Shown: one piece after another, positions 54,344-63,378 of the stretch
Numbering within the stretch: the stretch's first letter is position 1
Layout of the letters: each line of letters starts with the position of its first letter
Origin: Nitrospira sp. CG24B
GTDB taxonomy: Bacteria > Nitrospirota > Nitrospiria > Nitrospirales > Nitrospiraceae
Length of the DNA stretch: 64,000 nucleotides
Assembly (NCBI GenBank): GCA_002869845.2
Contig: NEWS02000007.1
Coordinates: 339,466-403,465 of the forward strand
Direction of reading: 5' to 3'
The notes under the pieces: model-generated
What the model was told of the DNA's origin: nothing
What the model saw: only the letters and a program-made list of their open reading frames with translations
The model's database searches: none
Made by a program: the position numbers and the translations under genes

Positions 54344-56146
54344 CTAACGAGGATCGATATCAAGCTCGACAAGGCGGCGATAGAACGTCGCCCTACTGAC
54401 ACCCAGCCGTCTGGCGGCCTCCGTCCGATTGCCTTTGGCATCGGAAAGCGCCGCGAGAAATCTGGATTTCTCGTCCCGGTTCGGCAACGGGATCCACACG
54501 GAAGAACTGGGCACAACGGGGGCACTGATGATCTCCGGCGGGAGATCAATGGGAAGAACCTCTTTCGCCTTGCAGCTAATCACGGCAAATTCGATGGCAC
54601 TCTTCAGTTCACGCACATTACCGGGCCATGCGTGGCTCATAAGAAGCCGAAGAGTGTCGGGATTCAGGCGCTCGATCGTCTTTCCAGTGGCGGTGCAGAT
54701 TTGCCCAAGAAAGGATTGGGCGAGAAGCGGGATATCCTCACGTCGTTCTCGCAGAGGGGACAGCTGGACTCTGGCAATACGAATTCGGTAGAGCAGATCC
54801 GCTCGGAAGGACCCACGAACGACGTCTTCACTCAAGTTATGGTGGGTGGCCGCCACGACACGCACATCGACTTTGCGAGGTTTAGCCTCTCCCAGACGGG
54901 TGATCTCCTTTTCTTGCAACACCCGCAAGAGAGCCGTTTGGACTTGCTGCGGGATATCCCCAATTTCGTCGAGGAACAACGTGCCACCCTCTGCAGCTTC
55001 GAACAATCCTTGCTGATCATTCACCGCCCCGGTAAAGGCTCCACGCTTGTGACCGAAGAGTTGGCTCGTCAGAATCGAGTCGGTCAATCCGGCGCAGTTG
55101 GCGGCGATGAATGGCCTATGTTTTCGGCCGCTGCAAGAATGAATGGCACGCGCGATGAGCTCCTTTCCGGTTCCCGTTTCCCCTTCTATCAACACGGTGC
55201 TATCAACCTGCGCCACGTCTCGCACAAGTTGGTACGTGCGAAGCATGGCGGGACTCTTCCCCACCAGGTCGTGAAACGACGCCTGCTCGTTGAGCACCCG
55301 GCGGAGCGTGTGGAGCTCCGTGCGGTCATGCACGATGACGATATGCCGATCGGGGTGGCGTGGATCTCCATGGACTTCTATCTCAACCCAACGGGGGCGA
55401 GGTCCTTCGATGCACACCACGCAAGTCTTCCGTGGGACCGAGACGGTATCGATCAGCTCCCGAATCGACACACGATCGTGCTTGTGAAGAGGAAGTGCGT
55501 GCTCCCATTCCTGGTCGATCACAGCTTCGGCCGTCATTCCCAGGATCTCAAGACCGCGATCGCTGGCGAACGTGATGTGCCCGCGTTCATCTAGGACAAG
55601 CGCAGCAAGCCCGAGGTGCTGAAGCAGAGCCAGCACATCGTCCTTTGTGCGCTCGCTGACTTCAAGCTTGCTGATCAGGTGCGTCTCAGTTTTACGGTAG
55701 GCCTTCACGGTACGTTCTTCGGCCAGCATGCGTTCCCGAGCCCGCTGAACGATGGTTCCCATCTCCTTGAAGCCGGAACCCAGACGCTCAATGAGTAACA
55801 CCTTCTTGGACTCAATCGACAGCGCGGTGGCCTCCAATGTCATGGAGCCTCCCTGTCGATCAGGTTCCGTCCATGGGCCCGACTTCTCAGTTGCGCCGGG
55901 GGTGCCCGCCCAGGCTAGGTGAGCACTCGTAAGATACTCCTGCAAGAAGGGCGAGCATCGGCCAAGATCTAACACCGTACAGTCTGCCGGACCGACCCAC
56001 TGGCGCCACCAGTCAGGCGGGAGGCCTTGAAGCCGAAACTCGGACAAATCCTCCTCGCACTCAAACACCACCATGTCGAGAGTGGAGAGAACCGCATTGA
56101 ACAGAGACTCGTTGTGCGGTGCGAGATTGCCTGGCCGGCTTTTCAT
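54344..56146 (-). CDS. PAS-domain sigma-54-dependent transcriptional activator
   Basis: 600 residues from the ATG at 56146, which overlaps the GTPase stop (ATGA). An N-terminal unidentified domain (about 1-150) and a coiled stretch precede a PAS domain (ALVLDERGHITFASDRGLEILG). The AAA+ domain has GETGTGKE, the loop RGAFTGA and GGTLFLDEIGDI; a Fis-type helix-turn-helix (GNRTEAARRLGVSRATFYRR) ends it. It is the last gene of the four-gene cluster with the GTPase, so it probably reports the GTPase state to transcription. Confidence 0.93.
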   Translation of the reverse strand: MKSRPGNLAPHNESLFNAVLSTLDMVVFECEEDLSEFRLQGLPPDWWRQWVGPADCTVLDLGRCSPFLQEYLTSAHLAWAGTPGATEKSGPWTEPDRQGGSMTLEATALSIESKKVLLIERLGSGFKEMGTIVQRARERMLAEERTVKAYRKTETHLISKLEVSERTKDDVLALLQHLGLAALVLDERGHITFASDRGLEILGMTAEAVIDQEWEHALPLHKHDRVSIRELIDTVSVPRKTCVVCIEGPRPRWVEIEVHGDPRHPDRHIVIVHDRTELHTLRRVLNEQASFHDLVGKSPAMLRTYQLVRDVAQVDSTVLIEGETGTGKELIARAIHSCSGRKHRPFIAANCAGLTDSILTSQLFGHKRGAFTGAVNDQQGLFEAAEGGTLFLDEIGDIPQQVQTALLRVLQEKEITRLGEAKPRKVDVRVVAATHHNLSEDVVRGSFRADLLYRIRIARVQLSPLRERREDIPLLAQSFLGQICTATGKTIERLNPDTLRLLMSHAWPGNVRELKSAIEFAVISCKAKEVLPIDLPPEIISAPVVPSSSVWIPLPNRDEKSRFLAALSDAKGNRTEAARRLGVSRATFYRRLVELDIDPR

Positions 56147-56664
56147 AAGCAATCTCTGGGGATCGGAGCTGCATGTACGATCTGGGTTGCCAGCGTCACA
56201 AATAACTCCTCGACTCCCTGCCCAAGCTTGGCACTGCCGAACAGGACCGTCCAACCTCGTTCGCGCAGCTGTTCGATCGTGCGCTCATCGATTTCCCACT
56301 CAGATCGAACATCCGCTTTATTGATGATCGAGATGAACGGAACCGTTCCTACTGTTTGTAGAGCGGTCTGCTGTAGCGCGAATGCCGCGTCCAAGGTCGC
56401 TCTTCTAGTACCATCCATGACCAAGATGTAGCCGGATGAACCCCGAAGATACGAGTCGCGCACTCGTTGAAATTCATCTTCTCCATAGAGATCCCACAGC
56501 ACCAGCATCACGTCCCGGTCATCGACCGTAACACTCTTCTTCTCCACGGTTACGCCGATCGTCGTGTGATAGTGATCAGAAAACACGTTGCTTACAAATC
56601 GTCGCACGAGGCTGGTCTTTCCGACCGCGAATCCGCCCAACATGCAGACTTTCTTCTGCATCAT
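56143..56664 (-). CDS. Ras/Rab-like small GTPase
   Basis: 173 residues. Nucleotide-binding motifs: P-loop GGFAVGKTS (10-18), switch-I T35 in TTIGV, G3 motif WDLYGEDEF (D58-L-Y-G61), G4 NKAD and G5 GSAK. The residue equal to Ras Q61 is E62, which usually lowers intrinsic hydrolysis and implies a partner that completes the site. It is close to the Rab-like bacterial GTPases. ATGATG starts within the stop region of the OmpA-like gene, and its own stop is shared with the activator. Confidence 0.92.
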   Translation of the reverse strand: MMQKKVCMLGGFAVGKTSLVRRFVSNVFSDHYHTTIGVTVEKKSVTVDDRDVMLVLWDLYGEDEFQRVRDSYLRGSSGYILVMDGTRRATLDAAFALQQTALQTVGTVPFISIINKADVRSEWEIDERTIEQLRERGWTVLFGSAKLGQGVEELFVTLATQIVHAAPIPRDCL

Positions 56665-58379
56665 GGACGAGCCGCCTCATTCCCTCGATTCGCGACCGTG
56701 AGGGTGGCCCGTAACGTGACGATCCGCCGGTCTCGGGCTTCTCCGGTTGAGCCCCGCTGGTCAGTAGATTGCGCAAGGCCCGCAATGACGGTCGTGGCCT
56801 CTCCAAGTTGATCTCCTCCGAGGGCCACGAGCACGACGTGGGCTCGTTCCTTGCTCAGCTGAATATTGCGTGTCACAGAACCAGTGTCGTCGGTCGACCC
56901 CAGTACTTCGAGCCTCACTCGCTGACCTGATTGGGATACGGCTTGGTCCAGCTCTCGTAACGCCATAGACCCAGCGCCAAGTGCGGCACGTTCCGATGGT
57001 TCCACGATCGAGGACCCCGAGCGAAAGCGAACGACAGTTCTATTGATCCGTTCGAGGAGATCAGGAATGGATGTTGTGACAAGCCCTTCGTCACGGTAGA
57101 TGGAAATTCCTGGCACCAGCGAAGCCAAACGTCTCGTCTCTCGGGCCCACTCGGTGGACGCTGAGCCGGTTGCGACAAGCGTATCTCCCTCCACTGACAG
57201 TTTAACGGTAGTGGGGGCGTGCAACATCGAATGCGCTCTGGTCTCGACGAGTTGAGGGTCCAGCGAGTAATAGGGAGACCAGACAGCCTTGATGCTCGAT
57301 GGCTCAAGGCCAGCCTCAACCACCATCGCCGAAGGGTCTTTGGCCAAGGGGTCTCGCAACCCCTCGAGGTGATAGCCTGTCAACGTCGATTTTGCCACAG
57401 TGACAACCATGCCCGGCTCAGTCCCAAGTTCAACCAGCAGATTGGACCACCGAGCATGGGTTTGGTAGGCCATGACACCCCACCACGAGAGCAGGAGGAT
57501 CATCGCCCCGCCCAGAATCCATAGCTTCAAGGCGCTGGGTCGCGGTGGTGGTTCATAGTGAGCGTGCAAACAGTTTTCTAGACAGGTCTGTGTCGCCTTA
57601 AACGGCGCCGCGTCTCCATCAAAATGGGTCAAGGCATCGGGTTGCTGCGCATGAATATCATCGAGTGCGGCTTGGAAATCCTCCCTGAGGGTTTCAGGGG
57701 GAGTACCCCGAACGACACCGGCCAAGTAGGCGTGGGACCCCTGTTCGATCCACACGGTCCATTCACCAACTCGAAAATGGTCGAGCGTCTGGTCCGGTGA
57801 CGCGCCAAACGAATCCCGCACATAGCTCTGAATCGCCGTCAGCATGCCGGACAAGACCTGCTGATCCTGGACCACAGCCCCCTCGGCTCCCACGTGATGC
57901 AGGAGAAGGCCTGTCTCCCGATGGATAAGAAACACTTGTTCCACGCGATAGCGGAGCGTATGGAGCAGTACGACCTCCGCGAACGGCCGCCCTGTCCGCC
58001 AGGCTTCCAATCGCCAGCGAAGGCCTCGGACGGACAGGCTTTCATCCAACGAGTGGTTAAAGGACTGGGTCATGCCTTGCAAGGCACGCGCGATGGCCTG
58101 CCGAATGGCTGGCCCCATGATGGGGGCGATCGCATCGACGATCGCCCGGGGCGACTTCCGTATGGTCGCGACAAAACCGTTCTCGACGTAGGGAGTCAGA
58201 ACCGTCGCTAACTGTGGATCTCTCTCCCCACGAACGGCGAATGCCTCAGGAAGTACCCGGCTGACATCACGAGGCTGAACCGCCCGATTGTCGAGCCGAT
58301 CCCGGAGTTCGTCGAGTTGTGTCTGTTCCGGAGAGAGTAAAAGCGTGCGCAGCTGGGTCCAGTCTTCGTCTACGGACAT
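56661..58379 (-). CDS. Membrane protein with roadblock-like, BON-like and OmpA-like domains
   Basis: 572 residues from the ATG at 58379, which has AAGGA five bases upstream; ATGs at 58433 and 58445 are alternatives. N-terminal cytoplasmic helical domain (1-145), then a roadblock/longin-like segment near 145-250 (FLIHRETGLLLHHV, then QVLSGMLTAIQSYVRDSFG). A single membrane helix (ILGGAMILLLSWWGVMAYQ) is near 288-306. The outer part has a BON-like region (KLSVEGDTLVATGSAS) and a C-terminal OmpA-like domain (VVRFRSGSSIV). It couples a cytoplasmic GTPase-binding domain to the cell wall. Next to the GTPase gene. Confidence 0.8.
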   Translation of the reverse strand: MSVDEDWTQLRTLLLSPEQTQLDELRDRLDNRAVQPRDVSRVLPEAFAVRGERDPQLATVLTPYVENGFVATIRKSPRAIVDAIAPIMGPAIRQAIARALQGMTQSFNHSLDESLSVRGLRWRLEAWRTGRPFAEVVLLHTLRYRVEQVFLIHRETGLLLHHVGAEGAVVQDQQVLSGMLTAIQSYVRDSFGASPDQTLDHFRVGEWTVWIEQGSHAYLAGVVRGTPPETLREDFQAALDDIHAQQPDALTHFDGDAAPFKATQTCLENCLHAHYEPPPRPSALKLWILGGAMILLLSWWGVMAYQTHARWSNLLVELGTEPGMVVTVAKSTLTGYHLEGLRDPLAKDPSAMVVEAGLEPSSIKAVWSPYYSLDPQLVETRAHSMLHAPTTVKLSVEGDTLVATGSASTEWARETRRLASLVPGISIYRDEGLVTTSIPDLLERINRTVVRFRSGSSIVEPSERAALGAGSMALRELDQAVSQSGQRVRLEVLGSTDDTGSVTRNIQLSKERAHVVLVALGGDQLGEATTVIAGLAQSTDQRGSTGEARDRRIVTLRATLTVANRGNEAARP

Positions 58380-58496
58380 GAGTCCTTCAGAAGATGGAGA
58401 ATCGCGATGAGGCCTGTGTGGATCGATAGACATGGGGTAACACAACCGTCATAGACTCGCTAGATCACGAAGAGACTGCCACACGGCCCGCTGTTG

Positions 58497-59120
58497 TTAG
58501 GCTGAGCCACGACCCGAGACCGCCTCATTACTGGATAGCCGTTGAGATGCCTCCAATAAAATGGCTGCGAGCGTCGCGCGATCCGTCTTTTCTGCGCGGA
58601 GATCATGGACGGCCTGGTTGAGTGCCGACGTTGCTTCGGCATGTCGAGCACGAACGTCGGTCGCCAGTTCGCTCGTCCGTTCTGTCAGCTGCTGGAGAAC
58701 ATGTGCTTGCGCTTGAGTCGCCTGCATATCCAGCAGACGTGCTTTATCCTCAAGAGTTGCAGCCAGCTGGGTGAGGTCCTGTGTCAGGTTCGTGACGGAT
58801 TCCCCTCGGACTTCCTGCTCCTTGCTCAACCGGCTCGTAAGCGCCTCAACTTCTTTTTTGATGTAGAGCTCAAGGCTCTCAAAACGTCGCTTGAGATCGT
58901 TGCGGAGGTCCGAAGCTTCACGGATTAAATGTTGTTCGAGTTGCGCAAAGCGACGGTCATGTTCTCGGGCTTGCGCGCCAAAGAGAATGTCGCGAATCTT
59001 GTCGAGATTCCCGCTTGCGGATCGATCGTCAAGGCGTGCTGGTCCACCGACTTGGTCCGAGTCTGTCGCTGAGTCGTCGCGAGCGATAAGAGGCTGGTCT
59101 GTGGAGCGTGCTGTGCCCAT
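58497..59120 (-). CDS. Coiled-coil protein of the GTPase cluster
   Basis: 207 residues, no signal peptide. After a disordered N-terminus (DDSATDSDQVGGPARL) and an IRDILFGAQAREHDRRFAQL block, the rest is a long coiled coil (e.g. EASDLRNDLKRRFESLELYI) ending near residue 200. The first gene of the minus-strand cluster, 117 bases before the OmpA-like gene. Likely a cytoplasmic scaffold, function unknown. Confidence 0.75.
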   Translation of the reverse strand: MGTARSTDQPLIARDDSATDSDQVGGPARLDDRSASGNLDKIRDILFGAQAREHDRRFAQLEQHLIREASDLRNDLKRRFESLELYIKKEVEALTSRLSKEQEVRGESVTNLTQDLTQLAATLEDKARLLDMQATQAQAHVLQQLTERTSELATDVRARHAEATSALNQAVHDLRAEKTDRATLAAILLEASQRLSSNEAVSGRGSA

Positions 59121-59378
59121 CGTTTCACCTCATCTCGGAATCGCAAAGTAACGAGCAAGGCGATGATACGCGCCTCGCTGTTGGGTCTCTTCGGGTAGAA
59201 CCTTCAGCCATTCCCCCTGACCATCTTCACTACTTCGCTTTCCTTCTATTATGAGCCAATCTACTGTATTGTGGCCTGATCTTAGCACCGGAGAAACCTG
59301 CGCAACAAGACCGAATCTCTCAGGCCGCTTTCTCAAGAGTACTGTAAGGAAAGTTCAAAGTTGCCAGGTTCGACGGTT

Positions 59379-60176
59379 TTACCCGTTCACTAGGTGAACG
59401 TCGTGACGAGAAGAGGGCAACTCGATACCATGTGTCCGGAATCGTTCGAGAATCAACTTGTTCAACTCCCCCTGAACCACGCTGTAGTTGGTCACAGCCG
59501 CCCAGGGCTCCACGGCTAGAGCGATTGACGACTCCCCCAGAGACGACACTCCTACGGAGGGAGCAGGGTCTTTCAAGACCAACGGGTGCTGTTGAAGGAT
59601 CTCCTTCACATGCGCCAGCGCGTCATCGATTTTGACGCGGTGTGAGAGGGGGACCGTCAGATGCAGCTGACGGATGACACCGAAATTATGCAGGATTTCC
59701 CCGACAATTTTTCGATTGGGAATGAGGACGCGTGAATGGTCAGCGTGCATCAACGTCGTGGTGAAAATATCAATGACCATGACGTCACCGTGAACTCCAA
59801 GCAGCGAGATATGTTCGCCGACCTTGTAGGGCTTGCTGAAGATAATCGACAGCCCCGCCATCACATTGCTCAAGACACCCTGCAAGGCCAATCCAACACC
59901 TACACCGGCGACTCCGACACCAGCGAGCAGCGGAGCGATAGGCACACCCAGAGTTTGGAGCGCGATCATCGCCGTAAACAGTATGACAATGATTTTCACG
60001 ATACGCACCAAGAGCAGACGCACTGGTGGCTCAAGGGTCTGTTTTTCAAGCGCCTGTTGTGTAAAATTGGCGGCTCCACGAGAGGCCATCATTCCGCCGA
60101 TGAGGATGCCGAGCGCGACCGCCGCCTGCAACCCATACTGCACGGCATATTGAGTGAGCGTATCCAGAATGTTCAT
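59379..60176 (-). CDS. MscS-family mechanosensitive ion channel
   Basis: 265 residues with three N-terminal helices (QAAVALGILIGGMMAS, LLVRIVKIIVILFTAMIAL, and the pore helix GVGVAGVGVGLALQGVLSNV) and the MscS beta domain (FSKPYKVGEHISLLGVHGDVM). Size and layout fit the small-conductance channel that opens under tension. It is 12 bases after the AsmA gene. Function assigned from family. Confidence 0.93.
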   Translation of the reverse strand: MNILDTLTQYAVQYGLQAAVALGILIGGMMASRGAANFTQQALEKQTLEPPVRLLLVRIVKIIVILFTAMIALQTLGVPIAPLLAGVGVAGVGVGLALQGVLSNVMAGLSIIFSKPYKVGEHISLLGVHGDVMVIDIFTTTLMHADHSRVLIPNRKIVGEILHNFGVIRQLHLTVPLSHRVKIDDALAHVKEILQQHPLVLKDPAPSVGVSSLGESSIALAVEPWAAVTNYSVVQGELNKLILERFRTHGIELPSSRHDVHLVNG

Positions 60177-60188
60177 AGAGATATTTCC

Positions 60189-61838
60189 TTATCGACCGAA
60201 CAATCCTTTGAGCAGCTCTTTCCCATCTTTTTGAAGGTCCTCGGGCTTTGTCGTCCCTTTGAGCAGTCCATCGACGGCTTCTTCGACCCTCTTCCTGACC
60301 TGCTCCTGTACTTTCCCGCTGAGACCCTTGACATCAACTCCATACGCGGGGGCTTGAGCCGTTCCAGCAATCGTGAGCGGGAGACTCAATCGGCCGTCTT
60401 TCAAGGCGATTTTGACGACGGGCGATGCCGCCGCAATCTTTTGGCTCACATCTTGGGAGAGGTTGAGATTCACGGCAAGATTTAGTCGCTGATCAAACCC
60501 GATCGTGCCGCCGCCGGTCGCCTGAAAATCATGGCTATCCATCAAGAGCCGCTGCACATTGATCACCCCTTGCTTGATAGCGAGATCTGTCTCGATCGTT
60601 GAAAAGGCCGTGGCCTTCGCATCGCCGATGGACATGCCGGCCACGTTGAGGGCCGAGACCACTTCTCGAAGAATATTCACCCCTTCGATCTTTCCATCTT
60701 TCACAGCCATGTGGCCAGTTCCCTCTAACACTTTGGTCAGATCCGGCATCGAGAACCCACGCCCTTGCACCGACAGGTCCATACCGGCCGTCCCGCTGAT
60801 CGAGATCGGCGTCTCGGCGACGGCATTGAGCGCCGGGCCGAGTTGCAATCCTTGAATCGTCACAGCTCCCTTGAATGGAGGCATGTCTGATCCGGCGATC
60901 AGTTTGCCTTGCCCCTTCACCTCGCCGTCGAACAGACGGAACGACAGGGATTTCAGCTTGGCCTCTTGCCCCATGACTTCCGCCGCAATCTGGAGATCCT
61001 TGATCTCAACCGGTGTCTTCAGGGGAAGCGTAACCGGTAAGTTCGCGGTATTGATCACCGGCGAGCTGATATTGATGATGGCATCATTCCCGGCGGCCTT
61101 TCCTGTAATGACAAAGTCCGTCTTTCCCACACCTAGCTGGAAATTGATCGCATCGATGTCCAGCGTCTCTCGCAATGGACCAAAGGTGCCATCGAGTTTC
61201 ACCGGCAGATTGAACGGCTGCACCAGCGACCCGACATGTACACGTGGCGTCTGCCCAAGCCGCACTGATTGCAGCAGCGCCTCCAAATCTTGCAATACAT
61301 ATTCCGTCGGTTTGGCAACAGAAAGGTCACGGTAGGTCAATTTCCCACCCTCGATCGACACACGGTCCACGGCCAGCAACGCCAGAATCTTGAGCGGCCC
61401 TTCCGTCGAAGGAATCGGAGCGCGAGAAGGTTTCTCAGGCACCGGCACACCTTTGCGACCGATGGTGGAAACGTTCAGCACGCCCTTCTGGTTCTTGATC
61501 ACCGTAATGACTGGCTGGCGAAGCGTGATTTCCTCCACTTCGACTTTGCTGCTCAGCAGCGGCATTAACTTCACACCGACTTCCAACGACGAAAGCGACG
61601 CAAATGGACCTGAGCCAAAGGCCGGATCGTCCAGTACCGAGAACCCCACCACGCGCGCACCGATTCTCGGCCAGATCGTCAAGCGAATGTCTTGCAGCTG
61701 GACCTTACGATTGAGAGCATCCTCGACAAGCGGTTTGTATTGGTCCTGATATTTATTGAGGTCGATCAAGAACGGAAGGGAGAGGGCAACTCCTACAAGG
61801 AGGACCACTAGGACAAGCAGGCCTATGGCTATTTTCAT
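60189..61838 (-). CDS. AsmA-family protein
   Basis: 549 residues. One N-terminal helix (IGLLVLVVLLVGVALSLPFLI) anchors a large periplasmic domain rich in beta strands, the AsmA/DUF748 type. Blocks are KVQLQDIRLTIWPRIGARV near the start and FQATGGGTIGFDQRLNLAV near 430-450. Members help move phospholipids or assemble outer-membrane proteins. It starts a two-gene unit with MscS. Confidence 0.88.
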   Translation of the reverse strand: MKIAIGLLVLVVLLVGVALSLPFLIDLNKYQDQYKPLVEDALNRKVQLQDIRLTIWPRIGARVVGFSVLDDPAFGSGPFASLSSLEVGVKLMPLLSSKVEVEEITLRQPVITVIKNQKGVLNVSTIGRKGVPVPEKPSRAPIPSTEGPLKILALLAVDRVSIEGGKLTYRDLSVAKPTEYVLQDLEALLQSVRLGQTPRVHVGSLVQPFNLPVKLDGTFGPLRETLDIDAINFQLGVGKTDFVITGKAAGNDAIINISSPVINTANLPVTLPLKTPVEIKDLQIAAEVMGQEAKLKSLSFRLFDGEVKGQGKLIAGSDMPPFKGAVTIQGLQLGPALNAVAETPISISGTAGMDLSVQGRGFSMPDLTKVLEGTGHMAVKDGKIEGVNILREVVSALNVAGMSIGDAKATAFSTIETDLAIKQGVINVQRLLMDSHDFQATGGGTIGFDQRLNLAVNLNLSQDVSQKIAAASPVVKIALKDGRLSLPLTIAGTAQAPAYGVDVKGLSGKVQEQVRKRVEEAVDGLLKGTTKPEDLQKDGKELLKGLFGR

Positions 61839-62474
61839 CTCGATCGTCTCCGGTTGAGGATCCTAAGTATATAAACGGGTTCTTCGTGAGTCAAACGAGC
61901 GGCTGATCCAGCCGCAAGCGTGAGCATTCCCAGAAGAACCATCGTTTCTAGAAGTGGTCGCAACCGGTGCTCCAATTGGCAAACACGCCAGAAGCAGGTC
62001 GCGCGAGTCACTATCACCTGCCGCCAGTCATCGTTCAGGGCGTTTGAGCTCACCCTTGCGTACAGACAGGTGTCGACTGAGTCGTCATTTGGCATGCCAT
62101 TTGACAACAGAGTTGTCACTTACTTGCCACGTCGTAGAACCGCTGGATTTAACAATCTCGGGCGAGCAGTGGAGAGTTCGTAAAAACAGCTGGCGTGCGC
62201 GAGTACTGTTTTGCAATGCTATCTGCGGCGTAAAAACCGAGGCGGCTATTTGGTTTCACTCGACCACTACTTTTCCCACTGCACCATGGCTGCCGGAGTT
62301 GGCCAGTATGTTATGGCATGCACGAAGAAAGGCCAGACCCGATCTCGATTGCCTCGATTTTCATCGGTGATCGCCTCCAGGTGAAGTGAGTATACGTATA
62401 GAAACTGATTTAATGCGAGTCAAACATCGGCAATGCAGGCAAGAATTGTGCGTCGTGTCGTGGATGATGTATTG
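61839..62474. other. Intergenic region with no supported gene
   Basis: 636 bases between the start of the AsmA gene and the HicA-like gene. Several open frames exist (a minus frame touching the AsmA start and a 138-codon plus frame), but none has a ribosome-binding site, motif or plausible composition. Base use varies across the stretch, consistent with decayed sequence. Confidence 0.5.
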
Positions 62475-62717
62475 TCAGCCGAACAGCCTCTTGAGCAACT
62501 GTTCTCGACTAAGTTCGAAGTGCTTCGCAACGTCTGCGAGGATTGCGGAAAGCGTTCCGATACGGAGAGGACTATGTTGAGGGATTGTCAGGTGATGCTC
62601 ACCGCATTCCTGAGTCGTGAGCCTCAGATGGCTCCCTGTTTGGCCAGTGGCGGTATATCCCAGTTTGTGAAGTGCGTCAGCTAGAGCGGATCCCGACAGA
62701 TCGCGGGGAAGCCTCAT
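62475..62717 (-). CDS. HicA-like toxin
   Basis: 80 residues from the ATG at 62717, which overlaps the antitoxin stop (ATGA). The double-stranded-RNA-binding-like HicA fold is visible: LHKLGYTATGQTGSHLRL, with the catalytic histidine in GSHLRL, then HHLTIPQHSPLRIGTLSAIL. HicA toxins cleave mRNA and tmRNA. An earlier frame start at 62789 would overlap the antitoxin and is unlikely. Confidence 0.85.
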   Translation of the reverse strand: MRLPRDLSGSALADALHKLGYTATGQTGSHLRLTTQECGEHHLTIPQHSPLRIGTLSAILADVAKHFELSREQLLKRLFG

Positions 62718-62920
62718 ACGGCGATGACTTCCTCCCGGACATGGTGCAAGCGTACGACCTTCGGAGCTTTTCCTTCCTCGAAATGACAACGGACGGCATC
62801 ACGGACTTTCTCCGGCAACTCAGCCATGGAGTCCGCTTCGGTATAAATCGACACCCCGAGCGCACGCGCGATAAACCCACCCTCGGGGGCATCTTCAATC
62901 ACGAAGATCAGTTCGTGCAT
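62714..62920 (-). CDS. HicB-like antitoxin
   Basis: 68 residues from the ATG at 62920. FVIEDAPEGGFIARALGV is the HicB partial RNase H-like strand set, with EADSMAELPEKVRDAVRCHF the helix. It lacks the C-terminal DNA-binding helix of long HicB forms, so it probably needs another factor for autoregulation. The order antitoxin-toxin is the reverse of classical hicAB but common. Confidence 0.8.
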   Translation of the reverse strand: MHELIFVIEDAPEGGFIARALGVSIYTEADSMAELPEKVRDAVRCHFEEGKAPKVVRLHHVREEVIAV

Positions 62921-63343
62921 CATGATCCTCACGCTAACAGTAGAATGTGAAACCCATCGTAGTCTCGCCGGTGACCAATGTCCAGCCCCGTGCGGCTTTT
63001 AAATACAGGCAGATCCATAGGAGGACTCGCTGGTTTACCACGCCCAGGAACTGCTCTACGATGGCATGTACGGCGGCACAATCAGCGGCAGTGAGGTGGC
63101 CCCCATCCACTGCTATTCCCATCACCCCGCTATAGCCAAAAGAACGGATGGTGAAGAACCTTCTGCACGACTGTAAGGCCCCAGACTAGGCTCAACGCTT
63201 AGGAATCCTGTCTTTTCATCATCTTCGCGTCGGCAACGGTACCGGGAGTCTTTCAATTGCGCACCGCAGAGTAACGCCTACTGCGGTGACTCATTCTCCG
63301 TTCCCACCACGCGCAGAACGACACTGTTTGCTTAGCGACGTGT
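62921..63343. other. Intergenic region with no supported gene
   Basis: About 420 bases between the HicB-like gene and the terminator of the arginase-family gene. A 63-codon minus frame at 62934-63125 has no ribosome-binding site or motif. I see no promoter that fits the downstream genes clearly. The stretch may be the decayed end of an older gene. Confidence 0.5.
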
Positions 63344-63370
63344 GAGGGGCTTGCGCAAAGCAAGCCCCTC
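63344..63370 (-). terminator. Terminator-like hairpin after the arginase-family gene
   Basis: GAGGGGCTTGC (63344-63354) and GCAAGCCCCTC (63360-63370) form a perfect 11-base stem with a five-base loop, beginning nine bases past the arginase-family stop on the minus strand. There is no long T-run, so its strength is uncertain. Confidence 0.6.
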
Positions 63371-63378
63371 AGCACCTC

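Noticed and set aside
54137..55594. 485-codon plus-strand open frame
   Set aside because: It is exactly antisense to the AAA+ and PAS domains of the sigma-54 activator, which has clear motifs; no family features in the frame.
61835..62119. 94-codon minus frame overlapping the AsmA start by ATGA
   Set aside because: The overlap looks like coupling, but there is no ribosome-binding site, motif or coding-like composition.
61954..62370. 138-codon plus frame upstream of AsmA
   Set aside because: Composition is low-complexity and not protein-like; no start context.
62934..63125. 63-codon minus frame between the HicB-like and arginase-family genes
   Set aside because: No ribosome-binding site and no recognisable motif; insufficient support.
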